This document shows, piece after piece, positions 35,231 to 46,142 of a DNA stretch of 64,000 nt. The stretch covers positions 197,695,902-197,759,901 of the forward strand of contig CM051459.1 in assembly GCA_028095005.1 (NCBI GenBank), written 5' to 3'. The notes beneath the pieces were generated by a model. The model had not been told where the DNA came from and did not search any database. It worked only from the letters and a program-made list of their open reading frames with translations. Made by a program: the position numbers and the translations under genes. Numbering within the stretch: position 1 is the first letter of the stretch; each line of letters opens with the position of its first letter. Origin of the DNA: Rhynchospora pubera (Eukaryota > Streptophyta > Magnoliopsida > Poales > Cyperaceae).

Positions 35231-36423
35231 TGTTGTCCCTAAAGGGAGCGGCTTAACCAAGGTTTAGCGGAAGCAATTGAAGTTTTGGACCGGTTTGGTA
35301 TGAACTATCCTAACACAATTCAATTGGTACCTAATACAAGCAAGCACACAAGCAATTCAAGTATAGCATGATAATAAAGAGAAAAAGAGCGAGAGAAATT
35401 GAACACTCGGTATGATTACGGAGTTCCGACCTGCTAGGAAAGGCTAGCCTTAGTCGTACGTCTCCGGAAGTTTCGCTACCACACAAAGTCGCGCTCCGTT
35501 CAATTCTAATAAGAACGGGTCTACAACTTCGAACCGACTCACCTCTTACACCAAGTAACCGAGGTGGATCGGCATAACTCAAATGGCACAACGCCTCAAA
35601 GGAGAAGAGCTTTCAACCTATTCCAACCTACACATAGCGACAATGTCGGGGCGGTGGTGTTTGAGGCTACTAAATCTCTCAAGATTGTCAAGCTATGAAA
35701 AACTCAAGTGGGAGAGTATCCATGTGCTCAAAGGCTCAATTCTAGTCTAATTTTGCAAAGCAAAGCTCTCTATTGAGAGAGAACAAGGGGTGGAAATATA
35801 TAGGGCTCGAAAAGAGCAGTTTACCAGCAAAAACAATACTCAGCGTTGCTTGCCACTGAATAGTGTTGTACAACGCTGGAATATGACCGTTGTAAATTCT
35901 AACGTCTAGTTAATATAGCCGTTGGTGTGTCAGAGCATTGTGCAACGCTATTTGCCGTCGCACAACGAAAGAGTGTACAGCCAAAGGAAAGCTCTGACAA
36001 TTCTGTTGGAAATTGTCCGAGCGTTGCTTGCCACTGAATAGCGTTACACAACGTTAAAGGGAGCAACTCTGACAGATTCAACATAGCGTTGTACAACACT
36101 AAATACCGTCACACAACGCAAACATTACACAACGCTGAAGGACGTTGTTTAACGTTGCCTGCAACTTTGCATGTAAAAACAGCTGTTTGCATGGGTTTTA
36201 CATGGGACAGCGCTGTCTGAACATCGATGCAGCGCTGTCTGAGCAGTGGAGGAGACATGAGATTTTTGTGGCGTTGTGCAACGCTATATGCCGTTGCACA
36301 ACGGTACTCAGGAAATTTTCTCAAGTCTTTTTCTGTAGCGTTATACGACGCTAATGAGTGTTGTACAACGAAGTTGTTCAGCGTTGTGTGCCACTATTCA
36401 GCGTTGTACGACGCTGGGTAACA
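35231..36423 (-). mobile_element. Solo LTR, family C
   Basis: Starts TGTTGTCCC and ends GGGTAACA; the same 6 bp, GAAAAC, flank it at 35225-35230 and 36424-36429 (probably a 5-6-bp target duplication). Its left end (AGCGGAAGCAA context) resembles the R/U5 end of the copia LTR at 4944, which suggests a copia-type LTR on the minus strand. A TATATA-like box lies at 35797-35803, with the dyad array upstream of it on the minus strand. No internal coding region is nearby, hence solo. Confidence 0.72.
35839..36416. repeat. Dyad array in family C LTR (AGCGTTGTACAACGCT type)
   Basis: At least a dozen complete or half boxes of the palindrome AGCGTTGTACAACGCT and variants (for example at 35862-35877, about 36084-36099, 36270-36285 and 36399-36414), often paired with a second element (gccactgaatag or ctatatgccgt). 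Many half-sites keep ACAACG or CGTTGT. The array fills the U3 part of the LTR. Confidence 0.85.
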
Positions 36424-36429
36424 GAAAAC

Positions 36430-37479
36430 AGGATTTTACTGGTATATTGAGCTTTTCGCTATCATAAGAAAATTTATATTGCATCATGCACAACCAAAAA
36501 CCTCAAAAATTATCAATAAATTCGAAATCCTCATACTTTTCAACATAAAATCTGGATTTTTACTTAAAAATCCGAAATTAATTATTTTTAACTTAAATAA
36601 AATCTAGATCATACATTTTTGTTTGCATGCAATGTCTAAAAATTGTCATGAACTATAAATATCATATAAAACTCAAACAAAAAGTTTAGATATTAGTCAT
36701 TTACCACAATAACCAAAGATTTAACTAAAATCACTATTTTTCAACCATGCAAAGTTAAAAATCGAAATAAATGATGGAAAAAGAAAAACTTACATGAAAA
36801 TGGCTCAAAATCGAAAATAAACAACTTGCATGTTCATCTGTTGACTTCTACTATCCATTTTCCATTTTTTCCGAATTTTCAGATTTTTCTACTAATTTTG
36901 TGCTTGGTTTTGTGTTGGCCGAAATTATAGAGAGAAGAGAGAAATTAGATGGGTTTTGTTGTTTTTTCTCTTTTCTTGGCTGCTGACGGGTGGGAGAGGA
37001 GAAGTGAAAGAGATGAAAAAATAAATTACTTGGTTTTAATTAAAGTGTGAGAGAGAGAGTGATTGTAGGTAAAAGATATGATGCATTTCTAATGAACCTA
37101 AGAGTTATTGCTGATATGACTTGTGCAGAATTTATTTTCATGACATGAATATGCTAATAAAAATTATAATTATGCAATATGCAAGAACTTATTTAATATG
37201 CATAAAATATATATTATTTGTGTTTATTTATTTTATATATAAAAAAGTTTTTAAATTAAAATTTTAGAAATGTTACACTTAATATATTAAATGATTTTGA
37301 ATTCAGGCTGAAACAGGAAATAACATACCGAATAGTATCACAGATAATCTTTTTTTTTTAAACGAAGTGCCCCAAGCAGGATATCACAGAAAATCTACTA
37401 CCGATATTCTTATGACACGTGGGACCGCTCCTCTATTTCTCTTTAGTTATTTATTTATTTTCATGATTTCTATTTTTTT
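36430..37479. other. AT-rich intergenic DNA upstream of the membrane-protein gene
   Basis: No coding features. Contains a GA run near 37048-37060. The right-hand end probably includes the promoter of the gene starting near 37.5 kb; I could not single out a TATA box. Confidence 0.45.
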
Positions 37480-37633
37480 GTTTCGTTCTTTTCCCCCGGC
37501 CTCCCAGTCCGAGTCAGATTCTACCGATTTGTTTTCCTTTTCACACATTTTCCCTTTGTTTTCCGCTTGCTTTCTCTAGCTACTTCTCTTGGCTGGAAGT
37601 TCGATCGAATCTATCCGACCTCAAATTGACCTG

Positions 37634-38343
37634 GTATGTATCTTTATACATCTTTAAATTTGGTAAAGTTCTCTTCTGTTGGAGTTTTTTTCTTGGATAA
37701 ATTCTGGGTTTCTTCTACTCGAAATCTGTTGTAAGCTTGATAGTCGCTTCGATTGGTTCTCTACCAAAGGTTGAATTTCAATTTTGGTGCTTAATTTTTG
37801 TATAATTTTGGTTCTTTTCTGTTTAGAAAAAATGGATTTGTTCTTGCTGTATATGATACTTATTTTAGTCATAGCCTGGCATTTCCATACGAAGCTTCGT
37901 TCCCCTTTCTGAACTAAAAGGTGTGCATGACTATTTCAAATCAAAGTTCATAACTAAAAATTTGTAAAACAAATTGAAAATGAAAGGAGGCCTAAAATTC
38001 TTCCCTCAAGAAACTTAAAGAAGGCCTAAATGCGTGAAACTGTGCCTTAATTCCTGGTTCTATGGAATTTGTTGATTAGCTACCAATAAATGAAAAAAAA
38101 ATACTTAATTGATCAACTCAAGTTGGCGTGGGTTATTCTTGGAAGAGAATACAGTTGGCGTTTACTGCTGTCTAGTTTAATTGATCAACTCAAGTTTAGT
38201 TGGTGTTTACACAAATCGTGCTGAATCACGCAAGGTTCCGCTCTCTCTCTTTCAATCTATCTCGAGTATGAAGTATATATCATTGATGCTCAATCTCTGT
38301 AAATCTGAGGTTGATTTATAGTTACCAATGTTTCTGTTCGTAG
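37634..38343 (+). other. Probable 5' UTR intron of the membrane-protein gene
   Basis: A CT-rich leader (about 37490-37633) ends CTG|GTATGT, and a TTCGTAG acceptor at 38343 precedes the exon with the ATG at 38413. Leader introns are common in plant genes. Inferred from splice signals only. Confidence 0.5.
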
Positions 38344-38412
38344 GTACACAAATTGAAGTTGTGAAAGGGACTTTTTCAAGTCTTTTGAGTGTTTTCTGTT
38401 AGAGAACACTTG

Positions 38413-41400
38413 ATGAGATTTGACAAATGGCACATGAATCTACTCATTCTACTATCTATCCTTCTCTTCATCCAAGTCGGTATCTCCTCTACTCCCACGA
38501 GGTAACTGATTGTATCCTCTTTTCTTTTTCAATGCGGAGCTGCTTGTGTTTTTAAAAGCAGAAATTACTTTTGGGTATTTAGGTGCTAATTTCATAGATC
38601 ATAAATTATTACTCGTACCTGCACAGATATGGTAGTTTCATAACCAAGTAACTAATTATGTTATCTGGTTATTTCAGAGGTTGTTGATGAAAACAACAGC
38701 TTTATTGTGTGAATTTTTAGACCAAGTTTAACTTATTGCACTGAGCACATTTCAAATGGAACATGCCACAGTCATATTGAATAGGTATAAATTAAAATAA
38801 TGTTTGGTTTTTCAGTCTACAACCAAAGAATTTAACTGTTGATGAAGAGCTAAAAGGAGAAACTCTTCACTTGAACTTTGGCCAGAAGTTCTATAAATTG
38901 GTAGGCTTGAAAGAAAACTTTTGGTATGAAGTCAAGATTTCATATCCGGCGTCTGTACGGTTCTTTCTTTTTCTTTTTCTGTTTTCCTTTATCCTCATGA
39001 CTTATGTTTTGATACTGACATATCAATTTTTTTCGGAAATTTGCAAAAATAGCCTCATGTCTCTAAGGCTTTGATTAAAATGATTTTTCAAGCTTTTAAA
39101 TTTCGACGTTTTATCGTCGTTTTTTCCGAAAAAACGGTTTTCCAACGAAGACCGCACGATAAAACTGCTCAGAAATATAAAAATGCGGTCTCGTGATAAT
39201 TCCAAATTTTCGGCGATATTTCGGGAAATTAAGTGCGTTTGGCGGAGATTAAACGGTGATGTGAGTTAATTGGAAGAAAAAAGTAGTCTTGGATGGAAAC
39301 CGACAAAAAATTTAAACTGATAGTGGGGTCACATGAATTCTTTACTTCTTTTTCTATTGCTTTGTTCTTATATCATTTTTTATTAGATGGCAGAACTCGT
39401 GAGGGAGAAACATACAAAATTATATTTGGTGACCAAATACTAACTTATAACCAGATACACTTGTTTGCTACGACCTTTGTCCACAGAATTTAAAAATCGG
39501 AATTTTTTATAGGTGACACACTAATATTATTTTTATTATTATTGAATTATAAGATTTTTAGAAAGTTATTATATATTATAATGTGAAAATAATATAGTAT
39601 AGTTTCTGCATATTATATTTTCTAAATAAAAATAATAATAATGATTAATGATTATGATAGTTATGAATTAATAATTATAATTTCTATATTATATAGTATT
39701 ATATGTACGGCCGTTTTATCGCTGTTTTATCACCGAAAAAACGCCGCACCGTTAAATCAAATTTGAACCGTCATACCGAAAAAACCGCATTTTGAAACCT
39801 TGTGATTTTTATGTGGGATTTCATTTCATTCGAATTGATTTCTCGAGATTTTGTTGTGTCTAATTCCATGGAAATTCTGACCAAATGACATCACATCCAT
39901 CCATTTTGATGAAAAAATTTTCTAATGATTGAAATGAAATGAATTCTCATGTTAAAAAAAATGCCCTTCTGATCAGGGCCTAAGTGCCTGAAAATCATTG
40001 TTACCTTTCCAATAATTGGAAGAGAACCCCTAAATTACTTAAGAAATTTAAAAAATATGGTCTGTGTCTTTAGTTTTGCCTAAATTTATGTCCATGCGTA
40101 TGGGTCCATCACACATAAAAATCATGTTAACAAAAACTAAAAGGTGACATTTTATTTGGGCAGTAATATATGATGTTAATATGCTATTAAATAAATGTTA
40201 ATTACTTTTGTAAAAAGTTCTTGTAAATAAATATCATGCATGCAGTTAATTACCTAAGATGGTTAACGACCAATAAATTTGTCCCTTTTATTTTATCTAA
40301 CAAGTTTTATTATTGCACAAAAGGTCCCTTAGAACACCTTTTTGAATTGTTGAATATTTGAATTTGTTTCTGCTTTAACCATAAATCTATAGTAAAACAT
40401 CTGGATAACGATATAATCATTTCAATGTTACCTTACTTATCCAGTAGACCAATACTAAACTTCACTCCTAGATTACCAGCCGTCCAGGCCACCATGATAC
40501 ACAGTGGTACTGGACTTTACCAGTGTTACTTTTTTCGGTTTAAAATAAAAATTTTAGTTTTATATAATTATGTTTCTTTTTTTTTTCTTTTTTTTTTTTG
40601 TAGATACCAGCCAGCTTTAGTATAGAGCTGAAAAAGGATTTGACAGATAAGCATAGAAACAGCAATAGAAGATTGCTTAACACGGAAAAGCTAATATTCA
40701 AGGCGGAGAGTACTGAGCAGGTTAATGTTTTTCTTTGATGAGTGAGATAATGATCGTTATTTTATTTCCTATCGTTATGTTATATTTATTGGTACTGTTT
40801 CAGGTACATGTTCTTGTGACTGTAAATGCTGAGGGAGTGGTTGCACAGCCAAATGTGCAAGAGAGAGAACTTGTTCTATATAATATCGGTATGAGAATCT
40901 TTCCTCTGTGTCTAAAACCTAGCACAAATACACAGTTATGCAGAATATTTTAGTACTAATTAGTTAACAGGAAGTTCTCAAAAAGGAAATAAATACCACG
41001 CAAAATATTGTCTAGCTTGCTCCAAACTATTCATCAGTTCAATATTATCTTATATTTTGGGCTTATATTTGGATTGTTTGCTCTCATCTTGGCCCAAAAT
41101 TTTGATAGTTCGTGTCATTAGGCTCCTCATTGTTTTGAAGCCCATTGATTCAAACTTTTAAACTCAGCAGTCAGTACAAAATGTTCAAACAAACAGTTGA
41201 GTTGGTACAACATCAGGTGCCAGGTGTTAAACCTGAGACAGCTTCCGTTCTGATGAGCCTTTTGTCTTAAGGATTTTATATGGACATTTCGCAGCATTTT
41301 TGCCAAAAGCCAAGTGTTATGAACTGAAGGCTTTGAAATTAGTATGTGTTTTAACTGTGTTATGTGCGTGCAGTGTGCGATGAGCTGATGCTTGGGATAC

Positions 41401-41486
41401 CTCGGTTCACTTGGTCGGTGGGTTTCATGGCTATTCTTTGCTTGTTATTTGCATTCGTCTCCCCCACATTATTTTCCTCTACATAG
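38413..41486 (+). CDS. Five-exon gene for a 180-residue type I membrane protein, function unknown
   Basis: Exons 38413-38501, 38816-38954, 40604-40720, 40804-40888 and 41374-41486 join in frame (89+139+117+85+113 nt) with GT-AG borders and give 180 residues ending at TAG. Residues 1-26 are a signal peptide (hydrophobic LLILLSILLFIQVGIS). Residues about 30-145 form a lumenal domain with NLTVDEELKGETLHL, then FWYEVKISYPASIPASFSIE and HVLVTVNAEG, suggesting a beta-rich fold. A transmembrane segment (VGFMAILCLLFAFVSPTLF, about 158-176) is followed by a very short tail. One NLT glycosylation sequon is present near residue 35. Topology points to the ER or secretory pathway. I do not recognise the family with confidence. 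The consistent splicing and uninterrupted frame argue for a functional gene. Confidence 0.85.
39058..39803. mobile_element. Possible non-autonomous transposon in intron 2
   Basis: The left part (aaggctttgattaaaatg and following ttttatcgtcg...aaaaaacgg) is partly mirrored at the right end (ccgaaaaaaccgcattttgaaacctt). Inverted ends of the AAGGTTTCAAAAT kind occur in plant hAT-like nonautonomous elements. No clear target duplication was found, so the limits are approximate. Confidence 0.4.
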
Positions 41487-42041
41487 ACTGCTTGAATATG
41501 ATGCTCAGAATCAAAAGGAAATTAAAGACTGAAATCATTCCAACAATTTTTATTTATTTATTTGTTAACAAGCTTCTTACAATTTTATATATTTCTAGTT
41601 TAAAGCTCCAGAAACCTCAGTACTTGGATAGTATTATTAGTCATTTTCAAAAGTAATATTTTGTTAGGCTACTAAGAAATGGTCTACAAATTGACATGCC
41701 AGAAATTGGTCTATTTTAGTAGCGGCAGCTGCCATGCTCGACTTAGCATGGCTTTCATTGATTGTAGATCCGCAATTAATTAAAACTGGCCGCTTATTGG
41801 AATGGTTTGAAAACAACATTGTTTTCTAGGTATCAATAAATAGTCAAATTACCAAAGAAAAATTACCAACAAAAGTTAAAAGGTCCTATAACTGTCAAAC
41901 CATAATGAATTACGTAATGTCAAAATGTGAATATGTGATGTATACATTTACCGGTTTACGGAGGGGGATGGCGTCTAGAGAATTTTGACAAGGACCGAGA
42001 TGCTTTTAAACAGTCATATCAGAATTAAATAAAATATATAT
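41487..42041. other. 3' flank of the membrane-protein gene
   Basis: Probably 3' UTR, then intergenic DNA. No other gene seen. Confidence 0.45.
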
Positions 42042-42436
42042 GAGGAATGCTAAAATACTATGCATAACACGGATGGTTTTCGTGCTATGGATTCGTTCTT
42101 AAATATAATGCTTCAAACAATCAATCCAAACCGTTCATTATTTTCTTCATATTGAAACTTCATTAGAAATCAAATTTTACATTTTTAAAAATTTTTTTAC
42201 TATTTTTTTTAGATTTTTTAAAATCGCTATTATTAAAGGGTCCAAAATTTATTAGATTAAGGATTTAAAAAAATCTGAAAAAAATAGTAAAAAAAATATA
42301 AAATTTGGTTTCTAATGAGATTTCAATATGAAGAAGATAATGAACGGTTTGGATCGATAGTTTGAAATATGAAATTTAAGAACGAATCCGTAGCACAAAG
42401 GTCATCCGTACTATGCATAGCATTTTAGCAATCCTC
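42042..42436. mobile_element. Foldback MITE (GAGGAATGCTAAAA ends)
   Basis: 395 bp with ends GAGGAATGCTAAAAT and the inverse of GAGGATTGCTAAAAT; the halves are inverted copies through a T-rich/A-rich centre. The inner arm (aaattttacatttttaaaa, actatttttttt) resembles the inner arms of the MITEs at 13763, 14156, 43092, 44247 and 52689, while the ends differ. No clear target duplication. Confidence 0.75.
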
Positions 42437-43091
42437 AAATTGTTGTGATATATTTATATTATCTCGAGTGAAAAACCGCTGCCATGTTGCATACTATATG
42501 CCCTCTTTAGTTGTGGATATTGTAATTTTAAATGGATCTTTTGTTTTATTATAAATCAGAGTCAACTTCATTTGTTGTTAGGAGTCAGAATTACAAGTAA
42601 TTAACCTTTCGATTAAGATCCAAACATTAAGGAAGCAATATGAAACAAGATGTTACACTATTGCTGAAAGACTCCATTACTTCACTGGAATGAGCAGAAT
42701 TTTACTTGAGACGATTTGATTGATATGAATCAATCAACTACATTGTACAATAGTCCAGAAATTACGAACCGATTGTTAGATAGAACAGAAAAAGATGCCC
42801 GCTAGCACGTCATCGTGTATACGGTATACCTTCTAAAAGCGGGTTGTACAATTATTTTTGAATTAAAAAATTCCCTAGGCCACTGGTGGTACAATCCGAG
42901 TATATATATATATGCTAAAAAAAAATGGGATAACAAGAACTTGTCCTCAGGATGTACTTTTTCCCGTGCTTTTATACTTTTTTTCAGTTATATATATTTA
43001 CATGACTTTTTCATGTTATATTGATATGACATTTTAAAAAATTTATATAGAGGCCACAAAATATTATGAAAACAGATTCATTGTTAATTTT

Positions 43092-43481
43092 GAGAAATGC
43101 TAGTCCAATATATGGGACGAATAAAAGTCCATGCAATACGAACGTTTTTCGTTTTCAATTTCAAATGACTGATCTAAACCATTAAATATATTCCCCACAT
43201 TAAAAAACTTATTAGAAACCTATTTTTACATTTTTGGATTTTTTTTTACTTTTTTTGTTATTTTAGAAATTCATGATATAAAAATTATGGATCGTCTGAT
43301 AACAATTATTTTATAAAATACCAAAAATAGTAAAAAAATTTGAATAAATGTAAAAATTGGTTTCATATAAGTTTTCAATGTGGAGAACATATTGAATGAT
43401 TTGGATTAGTTGTTTCAAATTTGAAATATGAAAATGAACATATATGGATCAGTTCTATATATTGGACACTAGCATTTCTAA
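43092..43481. mobile_element. Foldback MITE (GAGAAATGCTAG ends)
   Basis: About 390 bp with inverted ends GAGAAATGCTAGTCCAATAT / ATATTGGACACTAGCATTTC and a probable 8-bp target duplication TTAATTTT (43084-43091 and 43482-43489). Long inverted arms, no coding capacity. Confidence 0.75.
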
Positions 43482-43489
43482 TTAATTTT

Positions 43490-44236
43490 ATAATCACAGT
43501 AAATTTAATTTATGCTATAATAATTCAACTCTATTGAAAAGAATTAGCTCCTTTAGCTCTTTTTCTTCCCTATAAACCTGTAAGGCATAATTATGGCGAA
43601 GTCCTTTGAAATATCTCTTAAGCATATGATTTCACTGGTTGGTTTGATGATAATGATAAATGTAGTGTAATCTTGTGGATCATTCTTTTTGTGAAACAAT
43701 TAATATCGTATGGTACAATATAACTTTTTTTTATCTTTCTTGTTGTTCGAACAAAAAAGAAAAGTTTCATATGCAGTTATTGAACCAAAATTTTTTCAAT
43801 TATTGCCATTTATTTACTACCGGGCTAAATATGTGAAAAAGAAGAATTTAATAGACTCTAGTCTACGTCAACGATGCAGTACCATTTAATGTTTAGTTAC
43901 GTCGCACCAAGATCTAAAAGGCTAAAAAGCAATCATATTTCATAAAGACTTTAATAGGCAAGATTTTACGGTAACTAACTAAGGCGAAGAAAATCTGAAC
44001 CGTTTATCACGAATAAAGTTGTTTAATTCTCTAAAAATATATCAGTTATTTTGATCGGACGGTTTGAATCGTATAAACTGATCAATTTACACTGTATAAA
44101 TTACTCCAGTCATAATTGAGTTCACAATATATAGCAAGCAACCTCACATTTGCTCCTCCTCCAGCACCCAGCTGCATATATGTTGGTATAACACATACAT
44201 ATATACTATTATCTGAATAATAAAATGACTTAGGAT
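43490..44236. other. AT-rich intergenic DNA
   Basis: No gene or repeat supported. Confidence 0.5.
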
Positions 44237-44246
44237 ATATTATGCA

Positions 44247-44649
44247 GAGTTTTGTTACGGTGAGTTGCAACTCACCAAAGGATCGGTGAGTTGCGATCAA
44301 AATTCCTAGATCTAGTTTAAAATGGTCGATTCAAACCGTCTAATATAAACTCCCTTTTGGAACTTTCATGCAGACCAAATTTTATATATTTTTTAAAATT
44401 TTTAAGTATTTTTTTCGGATTTTTAAAAATTCCTGTTTTTGAACGGTTTAGAACTAATTAGATTAACGATTTTCTAAAATTTCAAAAAAATACTTAAAAA
44501 TTTCAAAAAATATAAAATTTGATCTTCATGGAGATTTCAACAGGGAGATCATATTGGACGATTGAATCGGTCATTTTGAACTAAATGTAAGAGTTTTGAG
44601 CGCGACTCACCGACCCTTTGGTGAGTTACAACTCACCAAAGCAAAACTC
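44247..44649. mobile_element. Foldback MITE, copy 3 of the 13763/14156 family
   Basis: 403 bp, ends GAGTTTTGTTACGGTGAGTT / ...CACCAAAGCAAAACTC, perfect 10-bp target duplication ATATTATGCA (44237-44246 and 44650-44659). This duplication length with long inverted ends points to a Mutator-type MITE and sets the family limits for the two copies in TA tracts. Confidence 0.9.
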
Positions 44650-44808
44650 ATATTATGCATACATATATACTGTTATATATCATGCTCCGTCAGTACTAAG
44701 CAATTTTTTAAGCACTCTGCATAATTTGCACACATTAAAATTTCATTAATAATTTTGATTTTCTTCCCCTATTTAGTATTCACACATGGTATGTGTCTTT
44801 AAAATATA

Positions 44809-46142
44809 CTAGCGAAGGTTACGCACGTGCGATTGAGTTTTGTTTTCTATATTTTTTAAAAATATATGAAAAAAATAAAAATAAAAAATATATTTCTATC
44901 GATAATTATTTTTTAATGGTATTAAAGCCATAATAGAAGGTACCATTAATACTATCTCATAAACAGTTTTCTACAATTAGAGACAACAATCATCATTTTT
45001 ACATGACGTTAGTCAAAGATAAGTGCAATACTATCATAATTGTATTTTTAAGAACGAAACAATATCCATTTAAATTGCTAACAACATGTTTGGTTGCTAA
45101 TCCGATAAAACTATAATTAATTTTTATTAATTCTCATTTTTAAATCACATGTTTAAAAAGAGCTGAAATTTGATTATCAGTAAAAATGTCATTTTATTAT
45201 AAAAATTTATAGAAGTAAAAGAAATATGTCAAATATTGAGAAAGTATAAAATTTAAAAAGTTCATATCATTAGATTTTTTTTTATAATTTTGTTATTATG
45301 TATATAAAATTTTATACATCAACAAAATTTAAAAAGGTTAGAAAACAATGAAAAACAAAATTATATTTCTGAAATAATAGAATTAAGTCATCATATTTAG
45401 AAATTTGAAAAAAATATTTTAGAAATTTTTAACTGTAAAATTTTATATTACCGGATATTTATATTTTTGTGATTAAGGATATAAAAATTTATGGCTAATT
45501 GAATTAATAAATGTCCTCAAATAATTTAAAAAGTACCACATATTCCATGTTTCATAAAATTATGTGATCAAATTAAAAAAAGTTATGTGACATGATTCGT
45601 TTTGTTATAATTTTTCTATTATTTAATTTTATGCCAAATAAAATTATAAATTTCTTTGGATAATTAAAAATCTAATAATATTTATGAAATTTTAGAGATT
45701 CAACATTTATTAGATTCAGAAAATTATTTAAAATAAATATAAGTCTATAATTATAAAATTTTACATAATTAAATTCTTCATATATCTGTGAGTAATTAAA
45801 TAAATTTTGATAGTCAAATGATTTTTGTACACGCCTTCAAACAATTTTAAATTGAAACCTTTATGCAGATAAACTTTTATGAGATTTAGAAAATTATTTA
45901 AATTATTTTATAAGTCTATAAATAAAAAATTTTATATTCATGAATACTTTATATTTTTGTGAGCACATATATAAATTTTCATAGCCAAATGAATTTCTAA
46001 AGACACCAAACAATTTAAAAACTAAACCTATATTTAATCTGAAATCATGAAATGGAGGTGTCCATTGTTCAATAGAATGGAGATAATTTTATGTTGACAT
46101 TATACTTGCACTGTAGAAAATCTCACTAGAATTGAATGTATG
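44809..46142 (-). mobile_element. Degenerate Helitron-like element 3A
   Basis: The minus-strand 3' end is CTAG|T at 44809, with the palindrome CGCACGTGCG (44822-44831) upstream. The far end near 46140-46100 resembles the 5' end of element 3B (TTCTAGTGAG versus TTCTAGGGAG contexts). The interior is extremely AT-rich, without genes, and homologous to the interior of 3B (for example about 45230-45450 versus 46900-47130). Confidence 0.55.
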
